NCBI GenBank assembly: GCA_900473205.1
Contig: UCLB01000031.1
Location: 39,280 to 103,279 of the forward strand
Direction: 5' to 3'
DNA from: Hyphomicrobiales bacterium
Lineage (GTDB): Bacteria > Pseudomonadota > Alphaproteobacteria > Rhizobiales > Rhizobiaceae
Length of the DNA stretch: 64,000 bases
The translations under genes and the position numbers were made by a program. This document shows positions 19,296 through 28,384 of the stretch, piece after piece; the first letter of the stretch is position 1, and each line of letters starts with the position of its first letter. Under the pieces are notes generated by a model that did not search any database, was not told the DNA's origin, and saw only the letters and a list, made by a program, of their open reading frames with translations.

Positions 19296-21446
19296 TTAGA
19301 ACTTCACAGTGAAGTTGGAGCGAACCCAGACATCCGGGTCTTGCCCCTGTGTCGTCGCGTTGACCATGAAGGACGCAGTACCACCGCCGACATCAAATTC
19401 GGCGCCAACGCCACCGCGTACCCAGAATTGCTTCAAATCCTGACCCGCAAGGTTGAAGTCGCTGATCCCTATCAGTTCACCACTCGTTGCTGAGGAATGA
19501 TCCTCGAACTGATAACTGGCTTCCGCCTTGGCCAAAACGCGCACGGTGTCGGTCAGCGGATGAACGAAGTCCGCACCAAGACGGGCGATGGTCGAATGAT
19601 CCTTCGTCTCATCGTAACTGACCGGGAACGCACCGCCTGTCTCGGAATAAGCATCCAGCGTGGTGCGTGCATATGAGATACCAACATAAGGCGTGATATC
19701 CGTGTTGCTGACATTCAACGCATTCAGCCAGTCGAAGCGAATCTTCGCGCCCCACGTTTCGGCATCGGTGTCGCCATTCGAATAATCCAGCGTGCCACCA
19801 TTCATGTAACCGCGCTTGGCATCAATGCTGCTGCGACCCCAGTAACCACCGACCGTTACATAGACATTACCGCCGACATCGGCCGACACTTCAGGAGAAA
19901 GGTAGAATCCCTTCTGCTTCACGTTGCCGCCGACATCAAGGTCCTGATCGGTATAGGTACCGCCTGCGGAAAGGCGAGCGGTCACGCCATCTGCAATACC
20001 GTATCCGAAGCCGAATTCACCCAGCGCGAGACCGCCGTCTGATGAGCCATTGTCATCATATCCGCTGTCCACGGTACCCCAGACAGAACGCTGGCCAACG
20101 GAGAGAAGGTTGCGCATAGGGTTACCCTGCGCACCAAACATAATGGTGTTTGCCCCGGAGACGCCGTTCTGCACGGTTACGGCGTTTGCAGCGGCTACAG
20201 TCGGATAAAAGGTCGCCTCTTCGATGATACCGCCAGAACGTGCGACATAGATCGTGTTTTGATCCGTCATACCGATAACGACGCTTCCATCATCCGAGAC
20301 GTACCGTGCGTCAGACGTGTGGTACCCCGTGTTAATACCAGATTTCGCCCATTCGTCGATGGAGATCATTTTGTCGCTGTCTTCAGTCCAGCGAAAACCG
20401 CGATATGTTTCTGACTCTTCCTGAGACGTACCGATATTTGACGTACCGACGATATAGTTACCGTTGCTGCTGATACCCAGTGCCTCAGAGTAGTCCCCTC
20501 CAAGCGTCCCGAGATCGTGGGTCGTTCCGACTTGAGAGTTGTTTGAGGAGGCGATGTATCGGTACGCGTGGGTTTCGGTCCCACCTCCTGCGCTAACGTC
20601 GCCAAAGCCGACCAACACATCACCTGCATCCGACATCGCGGTGAGGTACATGTTGCCGCCAACCATCATATCATTGATCTGGAGCATCCCTCCGCTTTCC
20701 GTCCAGCGGAAAACTTTGCTCTCATTATTAATTAGCTGTCCATCACCCGCCACCGTAGAGCCATTCCTGCTGACAAGATTTGCATGCGACCAGGAGTAGC
20801 CAAGAGTGTCAATGTCACTCACTGTCTCCGTTTCGAGATTCCAGACAAATGCGTGCCACGTTTCATCGTTTCTTTCCAAGGCACCCACGACCGTCGTGCC
20901 ATCACGATTGATGTTGTATGCTTCAGACTGGAGAATGGGTTGCAATGAGAACGATAATGGATCGGTAACATAAGGCGTGGTCGTCAATACCCCATCATTC
21001 CAGACGAACCCGAATGCGCCGTCATCATTTCTGTAAGAACCAACAACTTTTCCATCGTCACTCACGGCATATGCAGATGTGGAGGAATTCGGCACTTCAA
21101 TGGAGGTAAATCCGTGTTCCGCAGTCCAAATAAAGCCTACACGATTGTCGTTCTCGTCTTCATAGTAACCGACCACTGTTTTGCCATCGGCACTCAATGC
21201 GGTGGCTCGTCCCCAAGCCCCTTCTGGAAATGCGACATTGGTCACGGTATTGTTGCTGGTGGAAACAAGGCGGAAAACATCTTCGCCATTGTCGTTTTCG
21301 CCGCGTTCGAGATAGACCGTACCGTCTCGGCTAAGGCCGATGAGAGGCATACTCTCGGCAAAGGACGCTGAAGCGCAACTCAAAGAAATTGCAACGGCAA
21401 GTGCTGAAACCGCACCAGAGCGACGTTTCAAAATATTTTTCAGCAT
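19296..21446 (-). CDS. Autotransporter with HAF-type repeats
   Basis: Predicted secreted or surface-exposed protein of 716 residues. It has a signal peptide (about 30 residues, ending ASFAES) and a passenger of repeated units pairing VVG with AF/GF-W segments and one GTLGGDYSEA, the pattern called HAF or probable extracellular repeat. The C-terminal domain of about 270 residues is a beta-barrel ending in phenylalanine (FTVKF), as outer-membrane barrels do. The start has AGGTGGA ahead. It stands alone between terminators. Function is unknown; adhesion or surface display is a guess. Its A+T content looks higher than that of neighbouring housekeeping genes. Confidence 0.85.
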   Translation of the reverse strand: MLKNILKRRSGAVSALAVAISLSCASASFAESMPLIGLSRDGTVYLERGENDNGEDVFRLVSTSNNTVTNVAFPEGAWGRATALSADGKTVVGYYEDENDNRVGFIWTAEHGFTSIEVPNSSTSAYAVSDDGKVVGSYRNDDGAFGFVWNDGVLTTTPYVTDPLSFSLQPILQSEAYNINRDGTTVVGALERNDETWHAFVWNLETETVSDIDTLGYSWSHANLVSRNGSTVAGDGQLINNESKVFRWTESGGMLQINDMMVGGNMYLTAMSDAGDVLVGFGDVSAGGGTETHAYRYIASSNNSQVGTTHDLGTLGGDYSEALGISSNGNYIVGTSNIGTSQEESETYRGFRWTEDSDKMISIDEWAKSGINTGYHTSDARYVSDDGSVVIGMTDQNTIYVARSGGIIEEATFYPTVAAANAVTVQNGVSGANTIMFGAQGNPMRNLLSVGQRSVWGTVDSGYDDNGSSDGGLALGEFGFGYGIADGVTARLSAGGTYTDQDLDVGGNVKQKGFYLSPEVSADVGGNVYVTVGGYWGRSSIDAKRGYMNGGTLDYSNGDTDAETWGAKIRFDWLNALNVSNTDITPYVGISYARTTLDAYSETGGAFPVSYDETKDHSTIARLGADFVHPLTDTVRVLAKAEASYQFEDHSSATSGELIGISDFNLAGQDLKQFWVRGGVGAEFDVGGGTASFMVNATTQGQDPDVWVRSNFTVKF

Positions 21447-21724
21447 GATCCACCTGAGAAGTGTTCATCTTCAGCCCCGCGCTGAAGGTTGCGGATTTGG
21501 CTCATCCATCGACTCGCCAATGCCGCAATTCTCAATTGCATCCGCGTGCATGCCTAACAATAGCCCTAATCTTCAAAGCCAAAATAAGTCAGCATTGTTC
21601 AATAGTTAGAGCAAGCAATGTTGCGCGAGCATCACACTTACGAAACGAAACGTCTTACGTGCATTACCTTTGCCGCTTTACGCGGTTGCATTTTTTTCCA
21701 GCAACACAAGACATCATCGGCGAC

Positions 21725-22843
21725 TCAGTGTTGTATTTTCAATGCCGTTTCAGCGGGATACTCCCCCACAAACCCGCGCCAGTTCGCAATCGCAAATGCC
21801 AGAACCAGCAGTGCCATACCTTGATGCGCCAACGCGACATGAATATCGACGTGCATCAGCAGCGTGGTAATGCCGAGCCCGGCCTGAATGCAGACCAGCA
21901 CGAAGAACAGCACGGAGCGGCGCGCGTGGGGAGTATTGGGCAGGGTGCGGGAAAGGTTGACCATGTTCCACAGCGTCGCGGCAAACAATACGTAAGCGCC
22001 GAGGCGGTGGATGAACTGGACGGTTTTCGGGTTTTCGAAAATGTTGATCCACCAGGGGTTCTGGATGAAAAGGTCGCCCGGCACGAGCGAACCGTCCATC
22101 AGCGGCCAGGTGTTGTAGGAAAGTCCGGCATTGAGGCCCGCCACTAGCGCGCCGAGATAAATCTGGAAAAGACAGAGGCAGGCTAGCAGCGCGGCAAAGC
22201 CCCTGCCCCGTTGCTCGTTCGCAGCTTGCGGTGAATGGAGCGACAGGCCGCGCAATATCCACATACATCCAGCGAAGATGAGACAGGCAATCGTCAGATG
22301 CGTCGCCAGACGGTATTGCGAGACGTCCGTGCGGTTGACGAGGCCGGATGAGACCATCCACCAGCCGACGAAGCCCTGGAAGCCGCCGAGCGCGAGCAGG
22401 CCGACCAGCGGCAGTTTCAGGCGTTTTTCGATACGTCCCGTGAGCCAGAAATAGGCAAGCGGCAGCGCGAAGATCAAGCCGATGGCGCGTGCCAGCAGGC
22501 GGTGCGCCCATTCCCACCAGAAGATGGTCTTGAACTCATCGAGCGACATGCCCTTGTTGATTTCCTGATATTGCGGAATGCGCTTGTAGAGCTGGAATTC
22601 CTCTTCCCATTCGGCAACGGAAAGCGGCGGAATGGCACCGTGGATCGGCTTCCATTCGGTGATTGACAGGCCGGACTCGGTAAGGCGTGTTGCGCCACCC
22701 ACCAGCACCAGACAGAAAAGCGTAAACAGCACGACGCGCAGCCATATGCGCAGCATACGGCGGTTCTTTTCCTGTGCTTTCAACGCGGCCACGCGGCGCT
22801 GCTCGACAGAGGTTTCAGCCGTAGCCACCGTGTTCGCCTGCAT
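21725..22843 (-). CDS. ctaA: Heme A synthase (CtaA/COX15, type 2)
   Basis: Inner-membrane enzyme that oxidises heme O to heme A for cytochrome aa3 oxidase. The 372-residue protein shows eight hydrophobic segments and the family motifs GGATRLTESGLSITEWKP near residue 50 and the histidine-bearing EWAHRLLAR and IHRLGAY segments that bind heme. Length fits the alphaproteobacterial/mitochondrial COX15 type. The ATG at 22843 has GGAG eight bases ahead; a GTG three codons earlier is possible. No other oxidase assembly gene is adjacent. Confidence 0.95.
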   Translation of the reverse strand: MQANTVATAETSVEQRRVAALKAQEKNRRMLRIWLRVVLFTLFCLVLVGGATRLTESGLSITEWKPIHGAIPPLSVAEWEEEFQLYKRIPQYQEINKGMSLDEFKTIFWWEWAHRLLARAIGLIFALPLAYFWLTGRIEKRLKLPLVGLLALGGFQGFVGWWMVSSGLVNRTDVSQYRLATHLTIACLIFAGCMWILRGLSLHSPQAANEQRGRGFAALLACLCLFQIYLGALVAGLNAGLSYNTWPLMDGSLVPGDLFIQNPWWINIFENPKTVQFIHRLGAYVLFAATLWNMVNLSRTLPNTPHARRSVLFFVLVCIQAGLGITTLLMHVDIHVALAHQGMALLVLAFAIANWRGFVGEYPAETALKIQH

Positions 22844-22990
22844 TCTTGACACTCCACAAGTCTTTTAGATGGTTTGCAACAACGCATCGTGCAAAACAAG
22901 CCCTCAGACCCCTTCCCCTCGGCATAAAGCTTTGCGGCATTGGGTCGCGCCTGTATAGTGCGCCGACAGATTCAGCAGACGGAACACGGC

Positions 22991-23203
22991 ATGCCCACGC
23001 GCCTCAAATCATTCATCGGCACCATCATCATCATATGTCTGGTGGTTGTTTATGCGGTGCTGGCCACGAGTTTCGCCTCGGCCACGCTGGCCACGCAGCC
23101 ATGGTGGGTGCATCTGGCCTATTTCGTGTTTTCCGGCCTACTGTGGATATTACCTGCCATGCTCATCATCAAATGGATGGCAGGGCCGAAGCGGCAGAAG
23201 TAA
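22991..23203 (+). CDS. DUF2842 small membrane protein
   Basis: A 70-residue protein with two membrane segments separated by a short loop and a basic C terminus. It matches the DUF2842 pattern (MPTRLKSFIGT start, WWVHLAYFVFSGLLWILPA), a family of unknown function confined to alphaproteobacteria. The longer frame adds 17 residues without a ribosome binding site. It is divergent from ctaA and ends 3 bp from the convergent gene at 23207. Confidence 0.85.
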   Translation: MPTRLKSFIGTIIIICLVVVYAVLATSFASATLATQPWWVHLAYFVFSGLLWILPAMLIIKWMAGPKRQK

Positions 23204-23206
23204 AGG

Positions 23207-23842
23207 TCAGGCAGCGCTGCGGTCGCCCGACAGCGGCTCGCTCATCGTCATGACGGCCGGATACCCCAGTGCACGCAATTGGGCGAGCGCATGGTCAGCC
23301 AGTGCATCATCGGCATCCGGCAAGGACAGAACGATCTCGGCATCGAGATATTTCAACAAGCGCGTAACGCCTTCGATATCTGCCGCGCCGAATTCCAGAA
23401 GCACCGTATCATAAGTATCCGCAAGCGCGCTGAGCACCATGGTCAGCCGCTCTATGATTCGAACGGCATGCAGCGCCTGCGCGGTGCCCTGCGGAACGAT
23501 ATGCGCATTGGACAGACGGTCGTGATGGATCGTTTCGCCGAAAGCTGTTTCACCGAACAGAAGATCGGCAACGCCCGGAAGGCCGACCTCTGGAGACATT
23601 AGCCGCGTGGGGCAGCCGGAAACCGTCATATCCACCAGCACGATGGAACGCCCAAGTTCGGCCATGGAGCGCGCCAGCATGACGCTTGCCGTCGACCCAT
23701 CGTCGCCGCTGGGCGAGAGCAAGGCAATGGTTGGCTTCGCGCCGCGCATGGAGAGAAAATCCGCAACGCCATTCACAGAAAGAACGAAGCGCTCTTCTGT
23801 CGCTTCATCGAAATCATCTGCATGAGGTGCGTTTTTGGTCAC
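23207..23842 (-). CDS. Degenerate tyrosine-kinase/MinD-like protein next to exopolysaccharide genes
   Basis: A 211-residue protein resembling the cytoplasmic domain of polysaccharide co-polymerase tyrosine kinases and other MinD-type ATPases. It has a strand plus P-loop-like region LLSPSGDDGST (residues 41-51) and a Walker A'-like VLVDMT with Asp71. The P-loop lysine is replaced by serine and there is no C-terminal tyrosine cluster, so kinase activity looks doubtful. The start is uncertain: the GTG at 23842 is the best in-frame choice, since the longer frame opens with TTG. It is divergent from a Wza-like lipoprotein gene, which suggests a role in polysaccharide export or chain-length control. 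Confidence 0.65.
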   Translation of the reverse strand: MTKNAPHADDFDEATEERFVLSVNGVADFLSMRGAKPTIALLSPSGDDGSTASVMLARSMAELGRSIVLVDMTVSGCPTRLMSPEVGLPGVADLLFGETAFGETIHHDRLSNAHIVPQGTAQALHAVRIIERLTMVLSALADTYDTVLLEFGAADIEGVTRLLKYLDAEIVLSLPDADDALADHALAQLRALGYPAVMTMSEPLSGDRSAA

Positions 23843-24042
23843 GTCAGTTCTCGATTTTTCTGGTTCACGGCATATTCGTATTACACCCGACTGTATGATC
23901 TTCCGGTAACGCAAGCGTTAAGCTTAAAGCGCGGCCAGTTCGAAAACGTACGAAAGCGACAGGTAAAATTCTTTTCTTTACTGAGCATTAACCATAAGGG
24001 GCCGATAACTGCCTGAAGAAATGTTTTGGAGCATGATTGCGG

Positions 24043-24615
24043 ATGACGTTCGCTGCCCCACGCTTGATATCCGTCCTGATCGTTGCACTCGCGGCAACGC
24101 TCGCGGGCTGTTCGGCGTACAAGCCGGCACCGCGCGCCTTTAACGAGGCAGCGCTGCAACCTTACCGCCTCGATAGCGGCGACCGCCTGCGCGTCAACGT
24201 CTTCGATCAGACGGGGCTGACCAATACCTATACCATCGATCAGGCTGGCTACGTTGCCTTCCCGCTCGTGGGACAGGTGGCGGCACGCGGCAAAACCGTC
24301 TCGCAGCTGGAATCGGGCATTGCCCAAAAGCTGCGGCAGGGCTTCCTCAAGAACCCGGATGTCACGATCGAGATCGATCGCTACCGGCCAGTCTTCGTCA
24401 TGGGCGAAGTCGGCAGACCCGGCCAGTATTCCTACGTGCCCGGCATGACGGCCCAAAACGCCATCGCCATTGCCGGCGGCTTTACGGCCCGCGCCAACCA
24501 GCGCGACGTGGATGTCACCCGAAAAATCAACGCCAACGTGCTGACCGGCAGAATCATCATTTCCGGCCCGATCATCGCAGGCGACACGATCTATGTCCGT
24601 GAACGTTTCTTCTAA
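24043..24615 (+). CDS. Polysaccharide export lipoprotein (Wza-like)
   Basis: Predicted periplasmic or outer-membrane lipoprotein for export of a surface polysaccharide. The 190-residue product has a lipoprotein signal with the lipobox LAGC at Cys23, then a Poly_export domain (YRLDSGDRLRVNVFDQ) and an SLBB-like segment (FVMGEVGRPGQYSYVPGMT). It is about half the length of E. coli Wza and lacks the C-terminal amphipathic helix region that forms the outer-membrane pore, like other short rhizobial versions. The ATG at 24043 is preferred over a TTG two codons earlier. The initiating transferase gene follows 328 bp downstream on the same strand. Confidence 0.9.
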   Translation: MTFAAPRLISVLIVALAATLAGCSAYKPAPRAFNEAALQPYRLDSGDRLRVNVFDQTGLTNTYTIDQAGYVAFPLVGQVAARGKTVSQLESGIAQKLRQGFLKNPDVTIEIDRYRPVFVMGEVGRPGQYSYVPGMTAQNAIAIAGGFTARANQRDVDVTRKINANVLTGRIIISGPIIAGDTIYVRERFF

Positions 24616-24943
24616 GCGGCCTCATCACTCCATGGACATGTCTCATCTAAAAGGATCTGACGTTTAAAGTTTGCAGCCTGGAAACGGCGCCGCTGTAAAG
24701 GCGCTTTCCATCGGCTCACAGCTGCGGGTAAACTGGTATTGCGTATCCCGCCCCCCCTTCTTTCACTGCCGACGTCCGGCGGTGAAAATCAACAAATCCG
24801 AATATATAAGAATTCTTGCAAATTAAGGATGTATATTCGCCATATGCTGGTGTAAACTGGCGTGGGAGAGGCTTGGAACCCTAAGCGTTTATTAGCATGT
24901 TGTTCGTATTCTCCCACTGCACTAGAGGCTGCGGAAAGACAGA
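24616..24943. other. Gap between export lipoprotein and sugar transferase genes
   Basis: Holds a 10-bp hairpin at 24763-24787 (TTCACTGCCG against CGGCGGTGAA, one G-T pair) next to a run of seven C. There is no following T-run on the plus strand. The region must also carry any promoter for the downstream transferase; none was firmly identified. Confidence 0.5.
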
Positions 24944-26497
24944 ATGAGCAACGCTGGAGGCGACACCAATCCGATCGATCTGAATGCTTTGCGCAAAAAG
25001 CTGGCTCGCAACAATGAGGATGGCAGCGCAAAGAAGAACGAGCCGGCAACGCTCAATCCTCTCGCGCTCCAGGTCGCAAACCAGCTTCGTGCAACGAGCC
25101 ATTCACCCAATATCGTCATCGGGCAATTGCGGCTGCTGGAATTCGTGGTGCTGACGGTGGTCGGCATTCTAATCAATGCGCTCGAAGTGCCGGATGCCTT
25201 CGGCTCCCGCGTCACCCTCATCGCCATCTGCGTATGGAACGGCATTTTCTGCTCGATTCTGCTGCAGGCAGCCGATGCTTACCAATTGCCCAATCTGCGC
25301 CGCGCCTTCGATACCATGCCGCGGGTGCAGGGTGCGTTGATTGCGTCTTTCGCACTCACCATCCTCCTCGCTTTGGCATTCCTGCCGACTGACGATCTCT
25401 CATGGAAAAATCTTGGGCTCTGGTATGCGGGAAGCGTCGTCTTCCTGCTGATCGAGCGCATCATCGTTGGCCTGATGATCCGCCATTGGGGCCGAAACGG
25501 CGTCATGGAACGGCGCGCGGTCATCGTGGGCGGCGGACAGGCAGCCAAGGATTTAATCCGTTCTCTCGAACACCACGATAATGACATACGCATCTGCGGC
25601 ATTTTCGATGATCGAAAAAGCGCGCGCTCTCCAGAGGTCGTCGCTGGTTATCCCAAGCTCGGCACCTTTGCGGAACTGGTGGAGTTTGCCCGCCTGACCA
25701 AGCTGGACATGCTGATCATCTCCATTCCCATGAGCGCGGAAGCGCGCATATTGGAACTCATCCGCCAGCTATGGGTATTGCCGGTGGATATCCGTATTGC
25801 CGCCCATGCTAATAAGCTGCGCTTCCGCCCCCGCTCCTACTCCCACATCGGCAGCGTGCCGATGCTGGATGTGATGGACAAGCCGTTGCGTGACTGGGAC
25901 TCAGTTGCCAAGCGGGCCTTCGATGTCGTCTTCAGCATCATCTGTATCGCGCTTCTTTGGCCCATCATGCTGGGCGCGGCGATTGCCGTGAAAAGCACGT
26001 CCAAAGGTCCCATTCTGTTCAAACAGAAACGGCATGGCTTCAACAATGAAACGATCAATGTGTGGAAGTTCCGCTCCATGTATACGGAGATGAGCGACCC
26101 GACGGCCAAGAAAGCGGTGACGAAGAACGATCCGCGCGTCACGCCGGTGGGCCGATTCCTGCGCAAATCCTCCATCGATGAGCTGCCGCAGCTCTTCAAC
26201 GTTCTGGCTGGCGATCTCTCTCTCGTTGGGCCGCGCCCGCATGCCGTGCATGCGCAGACGGGTGACTTGAAATATACTGAAGTCGTCGAGCATTATTTTG
26301 CACGCCATAAGGTCAAACCCGGCGTGACGGGCTGGGCTCAGATCAATGGCTGGCGCGGCGAGATCGACCACGGCGACAAGATCAAGAACCGCACGGCCCA
26401 CGATCTTTATTATATCGAGAACTGGTCGCTGATGCTGGATCTGAAAATTCTGATTCTCACGCCCATCCGGCTGCTGAAATCTGAAAACGCCTACTGA
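24944..26497 (+). CDS. Undecaprenyl-phosphate glycosylphosphotransferase (initiating enzyme of exopolysaccharide synthesis)
   Basis: Predicted to transfer a hexose-1-phosphate to undecaprenyl phosphate, the first step of repeat-unit assembly at the inner membrane. The 517 residues comprise a cytosolic N-terminal stretch, four membrane segments (about 60-190), a CoA-binding-like Rossmann region ([15 protein letters not shown]), a fifth membrane segment and the bacterial sugar transferase domain from about residue 320. That domain has [34 protein letters not shown] and SLVGPRPH. This is the WcaJ/ExoY-like long form. Agrobacterium has a related enzyme, UppE, for the unipolar adhesin polysaccharide; whether this gene is that orthologue is not settled here. 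Confidence 0.93.
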   Translation: MSNAGGDTNPIDLNALRKKLARNNEDGSAKKNEPATLNPLALQVANQLRATSHSPNIVIGQLRLLEFVVLTVVGILINALEVPDAFGSRVTLIAICVWNGIFCSILLQAADAYQLPNLRRAFDTMPRVQGALIASFALTILLALAFLPTDDLSWKNLGLWYAGSVVFLLIERIIVGLMIRHWGRNGVMERRAVIVGGGQAAKDLIRSLEHHDNDIRICGIFDDRKSARSPEVVAGYPKLGTFAELVEFARLTKLDMLIISIPMSAEARILELIRQLWVLPVDIRIAAHANKLRFRPRSYSHIGSVPMLDVMDKPLRDWDSVAKRAFDVVFSIICIALLWPIMLGAAIAVKSTSKGPILFKQKRHGFNNETINVWKFRSMYTEMSDPTAKKAVTKNDPRVTPVGRFLRKSSIDELPQLFNVLAGDLSLVGPRPHAVHAQTGDLKYTEVVEHYFARHKVKPGVTGWAQINGWRGEIDHGDKIKNRTAHDLYYIENWSLMLDLKILILTPIRLLKSENAY

Positions 26498-26563
26498 TAA
26501 GAACGGAACTTCTTGCGATTTCATGCGTTTGGCTCCCGCAGATTTACCGATCAGGGGAAACAC

Positions 26564-26713
26564 ATGACTCAGACCAACAATCTTTACCTCATCATTGGCG
26601 CGCTCATGATCGCCGTCGTAGGCCTTGGCGTCTATGTCTGGCACGAGGAAAGCAAGCCCAAGGGCATCGAAATGAACATCGGTCCCAACGGCGTTTCCGT
26701 CCAGGAAAATTGA
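26564..26713 (+). CDS. Small single-span membrane protein
   Basis: A 49-residue protein with one N-terminal membrane segment (LYLIIGALMIAVVGLGVYVW) followed by a short polar tail (EESKPKGIEMNIGPNGVSVQ). The ATG is preceded by AGGGGAAACAC. Similar small proteins are common in rhizobia as hypothetical genes. It lies 66 bp after the sugar transferase gene on the same strand and is followed by a terminator, so it may be the last gene of that unit. Function unknown. Confidence 0.7.
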   Translation: MTQTNNLYLIIGALMIAVVGLGVYVWHEESKPKGIEMNIGPNGVSVQEN

Positions 26714-26744
26714 TCTCTCCAGTTTCGCGCAGGTTGAGAAAACT

Positions 26745-26790
26745 AGACCGGTTTATGTCAGTTTTTTAACATGATAGAAACCGGTCTTTT
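26745..26790 (+). terminator. Terminator after the small membrane protein
   Basis: Perfect 10-bp stem AGACCGGTTT/AAACCGGTCT with a long loop that has its own ATGT/ACAT pairing, followed by TTTT. A second small dyad (TCTTTTC/GAAAAGA) follows at 26785-26802. Confidence 0.75.
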
Positions 26791-26831
26791 CATGAGAAAA
26801 GATCAGAAATTGCCCGCTTTCGCGTGAAGCG

Positions 26832-27482
26832 ATGGTTACGGCGCCGATGATTGGCGACGAACCGAAAATCAGGATGTGTTCGGCAATGGTCTCTGGACTT
26901 GGTTCGCATGTGCAGCTTCTGTCTACCAAACTCGCGTTGAAAGCTATCGAGGAGCAACAAGCGGTGACGCAAGAGCCGCCCGCCCTCGCCTTGGCCGACA
27001 GCATGCAGGACGGCGAATCGTCTGCAAACGATCAGCCGCAGGCGGAAAAGCCTTCCACGAAGCCACAGCCAGCACTGTCGATCATCGCAACGACAGCAGA
27101 GCCTGAAGTCGCCTACATCACATCTGCCGCCTTCATGGGACAGTTGAAAGTCTGGCTGACGGAGCTCTCGAACGATTCCACCACCGCGGCGCAGGGAAAG
27201 GCCATGCTTCAGGCATTGGCATCCCACACCCTCAAAGTATTCGATCCGGTCGAAGGTATCGTCGTGAAAGCTTGGGATATCGACGCTCTCGAAATACAGG
27301 ACAAGCACTGCGAAAAAATGACCCCCATCGGCTGGAGCCAGTTCCTGAACCAGCACGTCAAGCGCCACGAAGGCGCCTCCTACGCGAAAAACGCAGACGG
27401 AAGTTTCATCGACATCACATCCGGTGAAAGCGCGATGTTTGGCCCCGTGGGCAGCAACTATTTCTATTTCACCTGGCGATAA
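26832..27482 (+). CDS. Hypothetical protein
   Basis: A 216-residue protein not recognised from any family. The first 90 residues are polar and of low complexity (Gln, Pro, Ala rich). From about residue 95 a more regular segment begins (YITSAAFMGQLKVWLTEL), ending in an aromatic-rich GPVGSNYFYFTWR. No signal peptide or membrane segment is evident. The ribosome binding site is weak, so the start is uncertain. It is bracketed by a terminator upstream and a dyad downstream, so it appears to be its own unit. Confidence 0.6.
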   Translation: MVTAPMIGDEPKIRMCSAMVSGLGSHVQLLSTKLALKAIEEQQAVTQEPPALALADSMQDGESSANDQPQAEKPSTKPQPALSIIATTAEPEVAYITSAAFMGQLKVWLTELSNDSTTAAQGKAMLQALASHTLKVFDPVEGIVVKAWDIDALEIQDKHCEKMTPIGWSQFLNQHVKRHEGASYAKNADGSFIDITSGESAMFGPVGSNYFYFTWR

Positions 27483-27515
27483 GCCAGGCAAAAAACATGA
27501 AGCTTTGAGAAATGG

Positions 27516-27554
27516 GAGACCCGCCGCTGTCCCACCCAGCATATGGCGGGTCTC
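27516..27554 (+). terminator. Dyad downstream of the hypothetical gene, possible terminator
   Basis: Perfect 10-bp stem GAGACCCGCC/GGCGGGTCTC with a 19-nt loop, 33 bp after the stop at 27482. There is no proper T-run, so termination is not certain. Confidence 0.5.
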
Positions 27555-27797
27555 AACCGTTTACCCCTCCAGTCAGGGCTAAAACAGAGAACCACGTTAA
27601 ATAAAATATGGCAAGATCGTGGCGATGATTTTGGATAATAATTATTCACTCTGCCTTTTAAATCATCAAATTACGAGAAACTGCGCCGATCAATATACTT
27701 TTCCGAGTGCAGCCGTGAGTTTGCGGAGAGTTTTTTCCAGCGCCGCAATTTTACACTTGCGCATGAACCGCCATCTATATAAACGCCTGTTCTGTGT
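27555..27797. other. Non-coding region ahead of tRNA-Pro
   Basis: AT-rich stretch containing no coding frame with a ribosome binding site. It should hold the tRNA promoter, but a firm -35/-10 pair was not identified. Confidence 0.5.
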
Positions 27798-27874
<77 letters not shown>

Positions 27875-28013
27875 TTACTTCAAAGACTTGAGGCCTCCCC
27901 ACCCTCGAGCAGTTTACACCAAAAGACCGGGTTTACAGTTGGCGTTTGCCAAGGCTCTTTTGCGCGTTTCTAGGACCATTTCCCCTCCATAAAATGATTC
28001 TTTGGCTATCGGC

Positions 28014-28041
28014 TTGACTCATATTAGAGCTGGAACATAAT
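28014..28041 (+). promoter_or_regulatory. Candidate promoter overlapping a LexA box
   Basis: TTGACT (28014-28019), a 16-nt spacer and CATAAT (28036-28041). It lies about 65 nt ahead of the gene at 28107. Confidence 0.6.
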
Positions 28042-28047
28042 AAGAAC
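28033..28047 (+). promoter_or_regulatory. LexA (SOS) box GAAC-N7-GAAC
   Basis: GAAC at 28033-28036 and GAAC at 28044-28047, separated by exactly seven bases. This is the direct-repeat operator known for LexA of alphaproteobacteria. It overlaps the -10 element of the promoter at 28014-28041, the position expected for a repressor site. Confidence 0.7.
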
Positions 28048-28106
28048 ATCGCTGGCACGGGGGCGCGTGCTTTCTGACATCATAGTGCGGCATAGGGCTC
28101 TGGAAG

Positions 28107-28325
28107 ATGGAGATTGAGAACGTGCGTCCAAATGACAAAACCGCCCCTGTCGATGTGGCGGAGTATATTTTGCAGTGCCATGAGGGAAACGCCAAAGCTG
28201 CTATAGAGGCCATGCAGGAAGAGATTGAACACCTTCAGCATCAATTGAGCCTGGCGGTCGTGGCAATGGGGCACGGCTACACCAGGGGGTGGGCTCCAAG
28301 TGAGGAGCGCGGGCGTGAGAGATAG
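28107..28325 (+). CDS. Small hypothetical protein, probably SOS-regulated
   Basis: A 72-residue soluble, acidic protein with a probable central helix (KAAIEAMQEEIEHLQHQLSLAVVAM) that could form a coiled coil, and an arginine/glutamate-rich tail. The N-terminal RPNDKTAPVDVAEYI looks like the start of small rhizobial hypothetical proteins. TGGAAG precedes the ATG. A promoter with a LexA box lies directly upstream and a terminator directly downstream, so it is a single-gene unit expected to be induced by DNA damage. No function can be assigned. Confidence 0.65.
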   Translation: MEIENVRPNDKTAPVDVAEYILQCHEGNAKAAIEAMQEEIEHLQHQLSLAVVAMGHGYTRGWAPSEERGRER

Positions 28326-28353
28326 ACGGGTTATTTCCGTCCCATCGTGTGCG

Positions 28354-28374
28354 AAGGCCGGTCTATCGGCTTTT
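28354..28374 (+). terminator. Terminator of the small SOS-type gene
   Basis: Seven-bp stem AAGGCCG/CGGCTTT with one G-T pair and a 6-nt loop, followed by T residues, 29 bp after the stop. It also faces the convergent phosphatase gene. Confidence 0.6.
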
Positions 28375-28384
28375 AAGGACGGTA

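Noticed and set aside
19091..19312. A 73-codon frame between argC and the autotransporter gene
   Set aside because: It begins within the argC terminator, runs through a second terminator and has no ribosome binding site.
24748..24787. C-run plus hairpin as an intrinsic terminator after the Wza-like gene
   Set aside because: The hairpin is sound but is not followed by a T-run on the plus strand. It is described as a dyad only.
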